This document shows positions 1 through 8,413 of a stretch of 64,000 bases of DNA, in pieces. Origin of the DNA: Verrucomicrobium sp. (GTDB lineage: Bacteria; Verrucomicrobiota; Verrucomicrobiia; Methylacidiphilales; GAS474); assembly GCA_028283855.1 (NCBI GenBank), contig JAPWJX010000001.1, positions 62,001 through 126,000 on the forward strand. Direction: 5' to 3'. A program made the translations under genes and the position numbers. Each line of letters begins with the position of its first letter. The stretch's first letter is position 1. Under the pieces are notes generated by a model. The model was not told the origin of the DNA. It made no database searches and was given only the letters and a program-made list of their open reading frames with translations.

Positions 1-471
1 ATCCTCCAGCCCCCCGTGTGGAGCGAGGACGAGTGGCGCCAATTCGCCCAGGCGCTCACCGTCCTCCTGCAAAAGCACGGCGCCAGCTGGACCCATGACG
101 ACGGCTCCCAATGCTGGGACATGCGCTGGCAGATCCGGGAAGGGGGGGAACTGGTCTGCCAGGTGGAGCAGCACGGCCCGGAGAAAATCTCCCTCGTCGT
201 CGCGCAGACCGGCGGCTTCGCGGAAGAGATCGGCAGCTACACCTGGCTGTGGGCCGAGTTCGGCACCGACGGCCATTTCACCCGCGACCCCTACTGGGTC
301 GACGGCGCGTGGAAGGAAGCCCTCATCGGCCTCCTCATGCCCTACCAATACCGTTCCAACTTCTACCTGGAAGCGCCGACGGAGACGCCCGCCGCGCTCA
401 TGATCGAGCATCCCCACATCGACGAGCATCCTCCCCAAGCCTATGAGCAAGAAAATCATCCAAGCGCCTGA
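1..471 (+). CDS. hypothetical protein, probably cut by the window edge
   Basis: The reading frame is open from base 1, so the true start may lie outside the window; the first internal candidate is a GTG at 16 without a visible ribosome binding site. The visible part is about 156 residues, acidic and rich in Trp and aromatic residues, with no signal peptide or membrane segment in what is seen. Its end overlaps the start of ridA by 29 bases, so the two are probably co-transcribed and translationally coupled. I do not recognise the family. Confidence is for the gene being real, based on high-GC codon use typical of the neighbours and the coupling. Confidence 0.6.
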   Translation: MLQPPVWSEDEWRQFAQALTVLLQKHGASWTHDDGSQCWDMRWQIREGGELVCQVEQHGPEKISLVVAQTGGFAEEIGSYTWLWAEFGTDGHFTRDPYWVDGAWKEALIGLLMPYQYRSNFYLEAPTETPAALMIEHPHIDEHPPQAYEQENHPSA

Positions 472-832
472 GGGCAAGGCCCCCCAGGCCATCGGTCCCT
501 ATTCCCAGGGCGTCCGCGTCGGCGACCTCGTCTTCCTTTCCGGCCAGATCCCGACCGATCCGGCCACCGGCGCCTTCCCGGAGGGCATCGCCGCCCAGAC
601 CGAACAGGCGATCAAAAACATCACCGCCCTTTTGGCCGTCGAGGGGCTGACTCTGGCCCACGTCGTGAAAGCCTCCGTCTTCATGGCCGACTTGGCCGAG
701 TTCGCCGCGATGAACGAGGTCTACGCCCGCCACTTCGCCTCCGCGCCGCCCGCCCGGTCCACCTTCCAGGTGGCCAAGCTCCCGCGCGACGCCCGCGTCG
801 AGATCGAAGTAGTCGCCCACGCCGGGGCTTAA
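443..832 (+). CDS. ridA: RidA family reactive-intermediate (enamine/imine) deaminase
   Basis: A 129-residue protein, the usual RidA size. RidA proteins hydrolyse 2-aminoacrylate and related enamines released by PLP enzymes and act as cytosolic homotrimers. Seen in the sequence: the N-terminal IGPYSQ segment, the VFLSGQIPTDPATG segment, and near the end the conserved RSTFQVAKLPRDARVEIE block that carries the family arginine contacting the substrate carboxylate and the trailing glutamate. It starts inside the preceding frame and ends 19 bases before a convergent gene. The family is secure; the precise substrate is not shown by sequence. Confidence 0.95.
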   Translation: MSKKIIQAPEGKAPQAIGPYSQGVRVGDLVFLSGQIPTDPATGAFPEGIAAQTEQAIKNITALLAVEGLTLAHVVKASVFMADLAEFAAMNEVYARHFASAPPARSTFQVAKLPRDARVEIEVVAHAGA

Positions 833-851
833 GAAGAAAGAAGGGGACGGC

Positions 852-1247
852 CTAGGCCGCTTCCCGCCGGTGGTCCGGGCCGTCCGCGGCTTTTCCCGCC
901 TGGGGCGCGGCATGGCGCATTTCCGCGGCGTTTTGCCGGATGGCGGTAAGATCGGGGGAGGGGTGCTTCGCCTGGTGCTCGCGGAGCGGGCGCTCCATCC
1001 ATTCCTCCAGTTTTTCCCGGACCACGTGGTCGTGGGCCGTCTGATCCAGAGTGGCCTGGCGCTGGAAGACGGCGGCGAGAATCGTTTGCCGCAGGCGGGC
1101 GAAAGCTTGGGTGAACTTGCCCACGGGGCCTTCCTCACTCCGGCCGGCCACGATGCCCAGCTCGGCGATGTCGGCCCGCTGCCGGTCGTCCCGCGCCTCG
1201 AAGGCGTCGTTGGTGAACTTGACCTGATGAAGCTTCGGCTCTTCCAT
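852..1247 (-). CDS. hypothetical 131-residue charged protein preceded by the shared 14-base element
   Basis: I do not recognise this protein. It is 131 residues, highly charged and Arg/Glu/Ala/His-rich, predicted mostly helical by composition, without signal peptide, membrane segment or cysteine. The ATG at 1247 has a strong AGGAGG ribosome binding site a few bases upstream. Just upstream of that (1265-1278) is the same 14-base element that precedes the VWA-zincin gene and the AAA ATPase gene 52-59 kb away, which is the main reason to think it could belong with that system. It is convergent with ridA and divergent from pyrE with only 41 bases between starts. Function is unknown. Confidence 0.75.
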   Translation of the reverse strand: MEEPKLHQVKFTNDAFEARDDRQRADIAELGIVAGRSEEGPVGKFTQAFARLRQTILAAVFQRQATLDQTAHDHVVREKLEEWMERPLREHQAKHPSPDLTAIRQNAAEMRHAAPQAGKAADGPDHRREAA

Positions 1248-1264
1248 AAAGTCCTCCTACTATA

Positions 1265-1278
1265 TAATTCGGCTATTT
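1265..1278 (-). promoter_or_regulatory. shared 14-base element, copy A
   Basis: On the minus strand this reads AAATAGCCGAATTA, identical to 53906-53919 and 60081-60094. It ends 17 bases before the start codon at 1247, with an AGGAGG site between. On the plus strand the overlapping TATAAT (1263-1268) could also serve pyrE, whose ATG is at 1289. Its position fits a promoter -10 region or an operator; which one cannot be decided from sequence. Confidence 0.55.
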
Positions 1279-1288
1279 CCTCTCCCCC

Positions 1289-1852
1289 ATGCCCTTAGAC
1301 CCCCTGCAGGCCTTTCGTGACACCGGCGCCCTCCTGGAAGGGCATTTCATCCTCCGTTCCGGGCGGCACAGCCGCCAGTTCTTCCAGTGCGCCCTCCTCC
1401 TCCAGCACGCCGCCCTGGCGGCGGAACTCTGCGGCGACCTGGCCGCCAAGGTGAAGGGACTCTCCTTCGACGCCATCGCCTCGCCCGCCATGGGAGGCAT
1501 CCTCGTCGGCCAGGAAGTGGCCCGCCACCTGAAGACCCGCCACATCTTCGCCGAAAAGCAGGAGGGGAAGCTGGTCATCCGCCGCTTTCCGATCGAGCCG
1601 GGCACCCGCTTCCTCGTCGCGGAGGACGTCGTCACCACCGGCGGTGCCGTGCGGGAGACGATGGCCCTTCTGCGCGCCGCCGGGGCGGAAGTCGCGGGCG
1701 TCGCCGCCATCGTCGACCGCAGCGGGGAGCCGCCGGTCGACTTCGGCGTGCCGTTCTTCAGCCTCCTGCGCCTGCATGTGGAAACCTTTCCCGCCGACGC
1801 CGTCCCGGACGACCTGCGCGGCGTTCCCGCCATAAAACCCGGGAGCAAATAA
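1289..1852 (+). CDS. pyrE: orotate phosphoribosyltransferase
   Basis: Catalyses orotate plus PRPP to orotidine 5'-phosphate, the fifth step of de novo pyrimidine synthesis, in the cytosol. The protein is 187 residues, typical in length. The type I phosphoribosyltransferase PRPP loop is plain as FLVAEDVVTTGGAVRET (near residues 110-127), and the N-terminal FILRSGRHS segment matches the substrate-binding start of the family. Other pyrimidine genes lie about 20 kb away on the other strand (21.6-25.6 kb), so pyrE is detached from that operon here. The next gene begins 2 bases after its stop, suggesting co-transcription. Confidence 0.95.
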   Translation: MPLDPLQAFRDTGALLEGHFILRSGRHSRQFFQCALLLQHAALAAELCGDLAAKVKGLSFDAIASPAMGGILVGQEVARHLKTRHIFAEKQEGKLVIRRFPIEPGTRFLVAEDVVTTGGAVRETMALLRAAGAEVAGVAAIVDRSGEPPVDFGVPFFSLLRLHVETFPADAVPDDLRGVPAIKPGSK

Positions 1853-1853
1853 G

Positions 1854-2423
1854 ATGAAGCCGCGCGGCCTGTTCCTCCTTTTCTCCCTGTTCCTGCTGCT
1901 TTCCGCCGCCGTCCGGGCGGAAGACGCGCCGTCCGCGCCGGTGCTGGAGATGGTCTGGGTCCGCTGCGACCATGTCCCCCGCACCCAGGCGGAAATGGAG
2001 GCCTTGGCCTCCCGCAAGGAGTATTGGCTCACCAAGCCGCTCCGCATCGAGCTTTCCCTGAACGAGGAGCGGAAAGGCCGCTGGGAAGGCAAACGGGTCC
2101 GTGTGCCCACCGAGATTTCCGAAAAGGGGAAAGTGACTCGCCGCATTTACCGGCGGCCCCACCTCTACCTGACCGCCTACCTCCGCTCCATCGCCCCCGG
2201 GCCCTCCTATTCCGTCCTGGCCACCTACGACTCCCTTTTGCCGAAGACTCCGGCCGTCCAGGTCGTCGCCAGGAAATCGATCCCCATCCCCCAGTTCGAC
2301 GTGGTGGCGGGGAATGATTCCCCCCTGGTGTTGGAGGAGGGGGAGTGGCAGCCCGCTTTCAACACGGAGACCAGCGCCTATTTGACCTCCCATCTGCTGC
2401 TGGTGCGCGCGCGGCAAAGATAG
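1854..2423 (+). CDS. secreted protein of unknown function
   Basis: A 189-residue protein beginning with a clear Sec signal peptide: a positive MKPR start, a long Leu/Phe-rich core and a cleavage site near the AEDAP segment (about residue 23). The mature part is rich in Arg, Pro and Tyr and looks beta-rich; no cysteines or catalytic motif stand out. Start codon directly follows the pyrE stop (2-base gap). I do not recognise the family. Probably periplasmic or exported. Confidence 0.8.
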   Translation: MKPRGLFLLFSLFLLLSAAVRAEDAPSAPVLEMVWVRCDHVPRTQAEMEALASRKEYWLTKPLRIELSLNEERKGRWEGKRVRVPTEISEKGKVTRRIYRRPHLYLTAYLRSIAPGPSYSVLATYDSLLPKTPAVQVVARKSIPIPQFDVVAGNDSPLVLEEGEWQPAFNTETSAYLTSHLLLVRARQR

Positions 2424-2469
2424 CTCCTTGCCCCTTGCCTTGAGGCGGACCGCTCCCTATCAGTGAGCG

Positions 2470-3183
2470 ATGCTCCCCGTTCTCCAAAAGCTCCTCATCC
2501 TCCAGGAACGTGACGAAAAGCTCTCCGCGCTGCGCGGGGAGCTGGACCGGATGCCGGTGGAGGAGAAGGCTTTGGAAGACCAGTGGCAGGCCGCCTCCCA
2601 CCGCCTCAACCACCTGAAGGAGACCCACCGCCAGCTGGAAGTGGACCGCAAGAAGCTGGAACTGGAGATCGGCTCCAAGCAAGAGCAGATCGGCCGCTAC
2701 AAGACGCAGCAGCTCCAGACCCGCAACAACGACGAGTTTTCCGCCCTGAACCACCAGATTGCCCACGCCGAGAAGGAGGTCGTCACCATCGAGGACAAGG
2801 AGCTGGTCGGCATGGAGCGCGCCTCCGAGCTGGAGAAGCAGATCGCCGCGGAAGAGGCGGCGCTGAAAGTGCAGGAAGGGAAGGTCGCGGAGAAGCGGGC
2901 CGTCTTCCGGGAGCGCCGGGCGCGGTTGGAGGAGGAGGCCGCCAAGGTTTCCGCCCAGCAGGCCGCCGTGGAGCAGGAGGTGGAGGCGGCCCAGGAGGGG
3001 ATCCTGTCGCGCTACCGCCGCATCCTGCAGAGCAAAAAGCGCCAGGCCGTCGTCCCGGTAACCCACGGATCCTGCGCGGGCTGCCACATGAAGCTGACGG
3101 CCCAGACCGTCGTGGCCGTCACCAAGGCCCAGGAAGTCGTCGCCTGCGAGAATTGCGGGCGGCTGCTCTACAGCGGAGAATAG
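2470..3183 (+). CDS. coiled-coil protein with C-terminal C4 zinc ribbon (DUF164/zf-RING_7 type)
   Basis: 237 residues. Residues about 5-180 are a long heptad-rich helix with many Glu, Lys, Gln and Leu residues. The last 45 residues form a C4 zinc ribbon, with CAGCH and, about 24 residues on, CENCG. This layout is that of the bacterial and archaeal zinc-ribbon/coiled-coil family whose Helicobacter member is implicated in flagellar expression and nucleic acid binding; the role in most bacteria is not settled. Cytosolic by sequence. Gene ends 4 bases before a convergent TPR gene. Confidence 0.85.
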   Translation: MLPVLQKLLILQERDEKLSALRGELDRMPVEEKALEDQWQAASHRLNHLKETHRQLEVDRKKLELEIGSKQEQIGRYKTQQLQTRNNDEFSALNHQIAHAEKEVVTIEDKELVGMERASELEKQIAAEEAALKVQEGKVAEKRAVFRERRARLEEEAAKVSAQQAAVEQEVEAAQEGILSRYRRILQSKKRQAVVPVTHGSCAGCHMKLTAQTVVAVTKAQEVVACENCGRLLYSGE

Positions 3184-3187
3184 GCGC

Positions 3188-3871
3188 TTAACGCTGGCCG
3201 GAAGCGGGGTCCCGCTTCTGCAGCCAGCCCGCCTCGATCAGCGGCTCGGCGAACAGGTTGTTCGACTGGGTGGGGAAAATGCTCAGCGCGGAACGGATGT
3301 AATCCTCGGCCTGCGGTCCCTTGCCCTGGTTAAAGAGCCACGCCGCGTTGGCGTAGTAGTAGGCCGGGGTGTTGCCGCCGAAGTCGAACTTGTCCAGGCG
3401 GGCCTTGGCCTCGTCCAGGTTCTTTTCCAGGAGGTAGGTCAGGTAAACCTTGTAGAGGATCAGCTCGTTCTTGGGATCGTCCGCCAGGATCGACTGGAAG
3501 CCGGCGCGGGACTCCGGATACTTCTTTTGCAGGTAGAGGACTTCCGCCTTGTTGAAGCGGGCGGGGAAGAACTTTGGGTCGATCTTTAGCGCCTTGTCGA
3601 ACTGCTCGTCGGCGGCGGCCCACTGTTCCTGCTTCACCAGGATGGAGCCGTGCAGGTTGATGACCTGGGGATCGTTCGGGCGGAGTTTTTCGGCCTCCTG
3701 GAGGCGGAGAAGGGATTCGGCGTAGCGCCCGTTGGAAAAGGCGTCGAAGACGGCCTGCATCTTCTTCTGGAACTCGGGGGAAGGCGTGTCGGTGGGGGCG
3801 GCGGTCTGCGCGAAAAGCGGCAGGGCCGCCAGGACGGGAAGGAGGAGGGCGGCCAAGAGGCGGGAGCGCAT
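3188..3871 (-). CDS. secreted tetratricopeptide-repeat protein
   Basis: 227 residues with a signal peptide (MRSR followed by a Leu/Ala-rich core, probable cleavage at LFAQ-TA near residue 22). From about residue 33 the sequence shows successive 34-residue TPR units, including the typical PNDPQVINLHGSILV and DPKFFPARFNKAEVLY pairs, and continues nearly to the end. TPR proteins act as protein-binding scaffolds; being exported it probably works in the periplasm. It lies 24 bases downstream of rpoN on the same strand and may be co-transcribed with it. No enzyme motif is visible. Confidence 0.85.
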   Translation of the reverse strand: MRSRLLAALLLPVLAALPLFAQTAAPTDTPSPEFQKKMQAVFDAFSNGRYAESLLRLQEAEKLRPNDPQVINLHGSILVKQEQWAAADEQFDKALKIDPKFFPARFNKAEVLYLQKKYPESRAGFQSILADDPKNELILYKVYLTYLLEKNLDEAKARLDKFDFGGNTPAYYYANAAWLFNQGKGPQAEDYIRSALSIFPTQSNNLFAEPLIEAGWLQKRDPASGQR

Positions 3872-3895
3872 GGGGGAAGGGAAGGGGAGCCCCGC

Positions 3896-5335
3896 TTAAA
3901 TCCCGCCCCGCCGCAGGTTGGAGGGGAGAATGTTCAGTTCCGAGCGGTATTTGGCGACGGTGCGGCGCGCCAGGGGGATGCCGCGTTCGGAAAGGATGGA
4001 GACAATCTCCTGGTCGGAAAGGGGCTTCTGCGGGTTTTCCCGGGCGACGAGCTCCTGGATGGCCTCCTTCACGCTGGTGTTGGAGAGGAACTCGCCCGTG
4101 GTGGTCTGGTAGCCGGGGGTGAAGAAATACTTCAGGTCGAAGACGCCGAAGGGGGTCTGGATGTATTTGTTGGCGATGGCGCGGCTGACCGTCGTCTCGT
4201 GGACGCCGACGGCTTCCGCCACCTGGCTCATGGTCAGGGGCTTGAGCATGGCCGTGCCGTGCTCGAAGAATTCCGTCTGCCGCTGGACGATGGCGCTGGC
4301 GATGTTGAAGAGGGTCTGCTGGCGCAGGTGGAGGCACTTGATGATGAACTTGCCCGCCCGGATCTTTTCCCGCAGGTATTCGCGGACCTTGGCGTCGTTG
4401 CCGTCGGTGGCCAGCAGGTCCTTGTAGACGTTGCTGATGCGGAGGCGGGGAACGGCGTCGTCGTTTAGGACGACGATCCACTGGTCGCCGTTCTTCTGGA
4501 CGGCCAGCTCCGTGGTGACGATGTTCCGCTTGTCGTCCGGGGCGAAGGCCGAGCCGGGCCGGGGCTGGAGGGTGGCGATGAAGTGGGCGGCCTGGATGAC
4601 GCGGTCGGCGGAGACGCGCAGGGCGCGGGCGATCTCCTGGTATTTCTTCCGGCCCAGCTCCTGGATGTGGTGGGAGACGATGGCCGCTTCCACGTCCTCC
4701 GCCTTGCCCAGGCGGTCCAGCTGGATGAGGAGGCACTCCCGCAGGTCGCGCGCGGCGACGCCCACGGGGTCGAAGGTTTGGATGAGGGCCAGGGCCTGCT
4801 GGACGGTGGGGATCGGCGTCTGGGAGGAGGAGGAAATCTCGTCCAGGTTCGACTTGAGGAAGCCGTCGTCGTCGAGGCTGCCGATGATTTCCTCGCCTGC
4901 GGCGCGGATCTGCTCGTCGTCGGTGGCCAGGGAGAGCTGGCGGGAAAGGTGGTCGGAGAGCTGGTCGGGATCGACCTGGGAGTCGAAGAAGTAGCGGCGG
5001 CGCTCGGCGTCTTCCGCGGTGTAGGTGGAGCTGCCCTTGGATTGGGCGAAGTATTCGCGCCAGTCCTCGTCCTGCTCGGCCTGGGCTTCCTTGGTGGCCT
5101 CTTCCTTGTCCCAGCGGTCGTTCTCGGCCTCTTCGGGGGTGGTTTCCTTGGCCTCCGGCTTTTGTTCCTCTTCCTGGACCTCGGCTTCTTCCAGGACGGG
5201 ATTGACCTCCAGCTCCTGCTGGATGAGGGAGCGCAGCTCCAGCGCGGGCGCCTGGAGCAGGGCCAGCGACTGCTGCATCTGGGGAGAGAGCGTCTGGCTT
5301 AAGCCGAGGTTTTGGTGCAGACCGAATCCGGCCAT
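3896..5335 (-). CDS. rpoN: RNA polymerase sigma-54 factor
   Basis: 479 residues, normal for the family. Region I at the N-terminus is Gln/Leu rich (LSPQMQQSLALLQAP), as needed for activator contact. Region II is a long acidic linker (residues about 50-95). The core-binding region follows, with a helix-turn-helix (MSQVAEAVGVHETTVSRAI) and the diagnostic RpoN box ARRTVAKYR near the C-terminus, which reads the -24 element. It directs transcription from -24/-12 promoters with AAA activators; one such activator is encoded at 42696-44096. The gene is divergent from the WalJ-like hydrolase and has its own predicted promoter. Confidence 0.97.
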   Translation of the reverse strand: MAGFGLHQNLGLSQTLSPQMQQSLALLQAPALELRSLIQQELEVNPVLEEAEVQEEEQKPEAKETTPEEAENDRWDKEEATKEAQAEQDEDWREYFAQSKGSSTYTAEDAERRRYFFDSQVDPDQLSDHLSRQLSLATDDEQIRAAGEEIIGSLDDDGFLKSNLDEISSSSQTPIPTVQQALALIQTFDPVGVAARDLRECLLIQLDRLGKAEDVEAAIVSHHIQELGRKKYQEIARALRVSADRVIQAAHFIATLQPRPGSAFAPDDKRNIVTTELAVQKNGDQWIVVLNDDAVPRLRISNVYKDLLATDGNDAKVREYLREKIRAGKFIIKCLHLRQQTLFNIASAIVQRQTEFFEHGTAMLKPLTMSQVAEAVGVHETTVSRAIANKYIQTPFGVFDLKYFFTPGYQTTTGEFLSNTSVKEAIQELVARENPQKPLSDQEIVSILSERGIPLARRTVAKYRSELNILPSNLRRGGI

Positions 5336-5343
5336 AGTCCCCT

Positions 5344-5372
5344 AGAGTAAATTTTAATGGGCTTCCGGGCAA
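5344..5372 (-). promoter_or_regulatory. predicted sigma-70 promoter of rpoN
   Basis: On the minus strand TTGCCC (5372-5367), a 17-base spacer and TACTCT (5349-5344) are followed by AGGGGA just before the rpoN ATG. The transcript would have a very short leader. Assigned by eye from consensus spacing only. Confidence 0.4.
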
Positions 5373-5380
5373 AGGAAAAG

Positions 5381-5409
5381 TTGCCGGGTACGAGTCCTTT
5401 CGATAGATA
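5381..5409 (+). promoter_or_regulatory. predicted sigma-70 promoter of the WalJ-like gene
   Basis: TTGCCG (5381-5386), a 17-base spacer and TAGATA (5404-5409). The ATG at 5418 lies only 8 bases after the -10 element and there is no ribosome binding site, so transcription from here would give a leaderless or nearly leaderless mRNA. Confidence 0.4.
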
Positions 5410-5417
5410 AAGAACCC

Positions 5418-6260
5418 ATGCTCGAGTTCACCGTATTGGCCAGCGGATCGAGCGGGAACTGCGCTTTCCTTAAAACCCCCGGGGCGCGCCTCCTGATCGA
5501 CGCGGGACTTTCCGGAAAGCGGATCGAGCAGGGGCTCTCCGGCGTGGGAGGCAGCCTGGCGGAGATCGACGGCGTTTTCATCACCCACGAGCACAGCGAC
5601 CACGTCCTGGGCCTCACGGCGCTGGCCCGCCGCAGGAACCTGCCGGTCTACTGCAACCGGTTGACCATGGAATGTCTCCAGCCCGCGCTGGAGGGATATG
5701 ACAATTGGCGCCTTTTCGAGACGGGCCAGACCCTGACGGTGGGGGACGTGACGATCGAGACCTTCCCCGTTTCCCACGACGCCTACGACCCCGTGGGCTA
5801 CATCTTCCACCACGGCCTGGGGTCGGTCGGGTTTTTGACCGACCTGGGGCACGCCACCAAGCTGGTCATCGAGCGGGTCCGCCGCTCCCGGGCCCTGGTC
5901 CTGGAGGCCAACCACGATCTCCAGCTCCTTCAGCAGGACACCCGCCGTCCCTGGCCGGTGAAGCAGCGCATTCTTTCCCGGCACGGCCACCTTTCCAACG
6001 AAGCCGCCGCCGAGCTGGCCGTCCAGATCGCCGGGGCGCACTTGGAAGACCTCTTCCTGGGTCACTTGAGCGACGACTGCAACCGGCCCGAGCTGGCCGC
6101 CCAGATCATCGGCGACCGGCTCCGTGCCCACGGCCACCACCATGTCCGGCTGCATCCGCTGGAGCCCTCCCGCGCCGCCGCCACCCTGCGATGGACGGAG
6201 GCCCGCCCTCCCTTGCCGGAGGTGGAAACCTCTGCCGCGGAAGAGCCGTTCCTCTCTTAA
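5418..6260 (+). CDS. MBL-fold metallo-hydrolase, WalJ/YycJ type
   Basis: 280 residues. The beta-lactamase-fold metal site is shown by THEHSDH (about residues 55-61) followed by later ligands in FPVSHDAYDP and FLTDLGH. The start LASGSSGNCAFL and the ligand spacing match the WalJ/YycJ branch, which has 5'-3' exonuclease activity in the studied members and is linked in Firmicutes to the WalRK cell-wall system. Here no walRK genes are next to it, so only the biochemical class is supported. The C-terminal 25 residues are a low-complexity tail. A terminator hairpin follows directly. Confidence 0.85.
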   Translation: MLEFTVLASGSSGNCAFLKTPGARLLIDAGLSGKRIEQGLSGVGGSLAEIDGVFITHEHSDHVLGLTALARRRNLPVYCNRLTMECLQPALEGYDNWRLFETGQTLTVGDVTIETFPVSHDAYDPVGYIFHHGLGSVGFLTDLGHATKLVIERVRRSRALVLEANHDLQLLQQDTRRPWPVKQRILSRHGHLSNEAAAELAVQIAGAHLEDLFLGHLSDDCNRPELAAQIIGDRLRAHGHHHVRLHPLEPSRAAATLRWTEARPPLPEVETSAAEEPFLS

Positions 6261-6261
6261 A

Positions 6262-6295
6262 AACGGGGCTTTTCCCCCGTTGGCTTGCCTTTTTT
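6262..6295 (+). terminator. predicted intrinsic terminator after the WalJ-like gene
   Basis: Stem AACGGGG (6262-6268) and CCCCGTT (6275-6281) around a 6-base loop, followed after a short gap by a six-T run at 6290-6295. The T run is further from the stem than ideal. Confidence 0.55.
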
Positions 6296-6401
6296 ACGGC
6301 TTTCCTATAGCCTTCCTCTCTCTCGGGTAACGCAAGGGCGCCTTGGGTAAGGCGATTTTGGCCGGTCTTTTCAGGCCGGCGGGAACGGAACGAGTCATAA
6401 G

Positions 6402-6599
6402 ATGAACACGGAATCGACGAACAAGCCGGAAGACCAGGGCGGATTTTTTGCCCTGCCCCATCCGCCAAAGCTGAGCGAGGACGCCTATGAGGGCGCCCAG
6501 CGCAGCTCCGCCATGAGCCGGCCTTCCAAGCGGAGAGCGCGGGGCGGGGACATGGGCGCGGCCTCGTCGGCCTTCAAACGGTCGGGCAAGCCGAGCTAG
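6402..6599 (+). CDS. small hypothetical protein (65 residues)
   Basis: A 65-residue, disordered-looking, Ser/Pro/Lys/Arg-rich peptide with no signal peptide, cysteine or fold signature. The second half is basic (PSKRRARGG). It is convergent with the PolX gene and overlaps its stop by 4 bases. There is no strong ribosome binding site. It is listed because it fills an otherwise empty 330-base interval with a normal ATG and native-looking codon use; it could be spurious. Confidence 0.45.
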   Translation: MNTESTNKPEDQGGFFALPHPPKLSEDAYEGAQRSSAMSRPSKRRARGGDMGAASSAFKRSGKPS

Positions 6600-8338
6600 C
6601 CGATTCCGTGCTTCCGGCGCTTGGCGCCGAGGAGCTTTTCCATTTCCGCCCAGGGCAGGGTGTTGGCCACATCCTCCCGGCGCAGCCACCCCTTCCGCGC
6701 CAGGCCCGTGCCGACGCGCAGGTATTGGAAGTCGCCGATGGAGTGGGCGTCCGGGTTGATGACGCAACGCACCCCCTTGTCCCGCGCCCGGCGCCACCAG
6801 CGCCAGTCCAGGTCCAGGCGGTAGGGGTTGGCGTTTAGCTCGATCCAGGTGCCGGTTTCCGCCGCCGCGTCGATGAGTTTTTCCAGGTTCACCGGGTAGG
6901 CCTCCCGCTTGAGCAGGAGCCGCCCCGTGGGGTGCCCCAGCATGGTGACGTGGGGGTTCTCCATCGCCTTGATGAGGCGCGGGGTCATGTCCTCGTCCTT
7001 CGCGCCGGGCACGTGGAGGGAGGCCACCACGTAGTCGAAGCCGGCGAGCACCGCGTCGTCATAGTCGAGGCGGCCTTCCTTCAAGATGTCGCACTCGATC
7101 CCGGAGAGGACCTTCACATCGTCCTGGTCCCGGTTGAGGGCGGCGATTTCCTCCCGCTGCGCCAGGACGCGCTCCACGGAGAGGCCGTTGGCCTGGAAGG
7201 AGGACTTGGAATGGTCGGCGATGCCCAGGTAGCCCAGGCCCAGCTCCGCCGCTTCCGCCACCATCTCCCGCAGGGTGTTGCGGCCGTCGCTGGCGTCGGT
7301 GTGGCAGTGGAAGGTGCCCTTCAGGTCGGTCCATTCGACCAGGCGCGGGATCTCGTTCTTCTCCGCCGCCTCGATTTCCCCCAGGTTCTCCCGCAGCTCC
7401 GGCGGGATGTAGGAGAGCCCCAGGTCGTGGAAGATCTCCTCCTCCGTGACGCAGGGGATCAGCTCCTCCTTGCCGTCCGCCTCGCGGAAGAGGCCCCATT
7501 CGCTCAATTTCTTTCCCTGGGAGATGGCCCGCTGGCGCATGGCCACGTTGTGCTCCTTGCTGCCGGTGAAGTGGTGCAGGGCGTAGGGGAAGACGGTGTC
7601 GCTCACCACGCGCAGGTCGCACTGGAGGCCGCCGACGAGGAGGACGGAGGCCTTCGTCTCTCCCTGGCCGATGATCGATTCGACGCCGGGGAGGTGGGTG
7701 AAGTAGCGGCTGACTTCCACCGGGTCGGTCGTGGAGGCCAGGAGGTCCAGGTCGTGCAGGACCTCCTTGTTCCGCCGCAGGCTGCCCGCCGCGCTGACGC
7801 GGATCACGGCGGGATGCTCCCGCAGCGCGTCGAGGAGCCCTTCCGCGATGCCCAGGACGTCTCCCAGCCGGTGCTGGCCGGTGTAGCGGCGCCGCTGGTC
7901 GATGCTTTGCAGGATGTTCAGCTCCGTCTTCGCGCCGAAGCCCTTCAGCTCGGCGACGCGGTGATCCTGGCAGGCCTTTTCCAGCGCGGGGATGTCGGAG
8001 ACTTGGAGCTCCTCGTAAAGGGCCTTCACCTTCTTCGGCCCCAGGCCGGGGAGTTGGAGGAGGTCGAAGATGCCGGGCGGGAAGGAGGCGCGGAGTTTTT
8101 CGTGGTATTCCAGACGGCCGGTCGTCACCAGCTCGGCAATCTTGGCCTGGAGGGCCTCCCCTAGGCCGGGAATGGAGCCCAGGCGCGCCTCCGCCACGAT
8201 CCGGCCGAGGTCCTCGGAAAGGGATTCCAGGGCGCGGGCCCCTGTCCGGTAGGCGCGGCTTTTGAAGGGGTTTTCCCCCTTCAAGTCCAGGAGGACGGCG
8301 ATCTCCTCCAGCACGGCGGCGGCATGTTCCTTGTCCAT
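6596..8338 (-). CDS. polX: DNA polymerase/3'-5' exonuclease PolX (Pol beta-like with PHP domain)
   Basis: 580 residues from the ATG at 8338, preferred over an upstream ATG at 8350 because GGTGAGGGG lies just before it. N-terminal helix-hairpin-helix region ([15 protein letters not shown]), then the Pol X nucleotidyltransferase core with the paired aspartates in [10 protein letters not shown], then the C-terminal PHP domain with [10 protein letters not shown] and GIADHS metal ligands. The family does gap-filling synthesis and 3'-5' exonuclease or AP-endonuclease work in base-excision repair. It is divergent from hemL and convergent with the small gene before it. Confidence 0.93.
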   Translation of the reverse strand: MDKEHAAAVLEEIAVLLDLKGENPFKSRAYRTGARALESLSEDLGRIVAEARLGSIPGLGEALQAKIAELVTTGRLEYHEKLRASFPPGIFDLLQLPGLGPKKVKALYEELQVSDIPALEKACQDHRVAELKGFGAKTELNILQSIDQRRRYTGQHRLGDVLGIAEGLLDALREHPAVIRVSAAGSLRRNKEVLHDLDLLASTTDPVEVSRYFTHLPGVESIIGQGETKASVLLVGGLQCDLRVVSDTVFPYALHHFTGSKEHNVAMRQRAISQGKKLSEWGLFREADGKEELIPCVTEEEIFHDLGLSYIPPELRENLGEIEAAEKNEIPRLVEWTDLKGTFHCHTDASDGRNTLREMVAEAAELGLGYLGIADHSKSSFQANGLSVERVLAQREEIAALNRDQDDVKVLSGIECDILKEGRLDYDDAVLAGFDYVVASLHVPGAKDEDMTPRLIKAMENPHVTMLGHPTGRLLLKREAYPVNLEKLIDAAAETGTWIELNANPYRLDLDWRWWRRARDKGVRCVINPDAHSIGDFQYLRVGTGLARKGWLRREDVANTLPWAEMEKLLGAKRRKHGIG

Positions 8339-8413
8339 CCCCCTCACCATGGAGGGGACCCCTCAAAAATCAATCGCATGCGGCCCGCCGCCTGCTTAAA
8401 TAAAACCCGCTCC

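Noticed and set aside
1265-1278. Sigma-28 (FliA) promoter reading of the 14-base element
   Set aside because: GCCGAATT resembles the FliA -10 GCCGATAA, but no TAAA -35 box lies at the right distance in all three copies and no flagellar gene is nearby.
3330-6155. 941-codon minus-strand open frame
   Set aside because: It is a shadow of rpoN, the TPR gene and the WalJ-like gene in another frame; high-GC DNA yields such frames.
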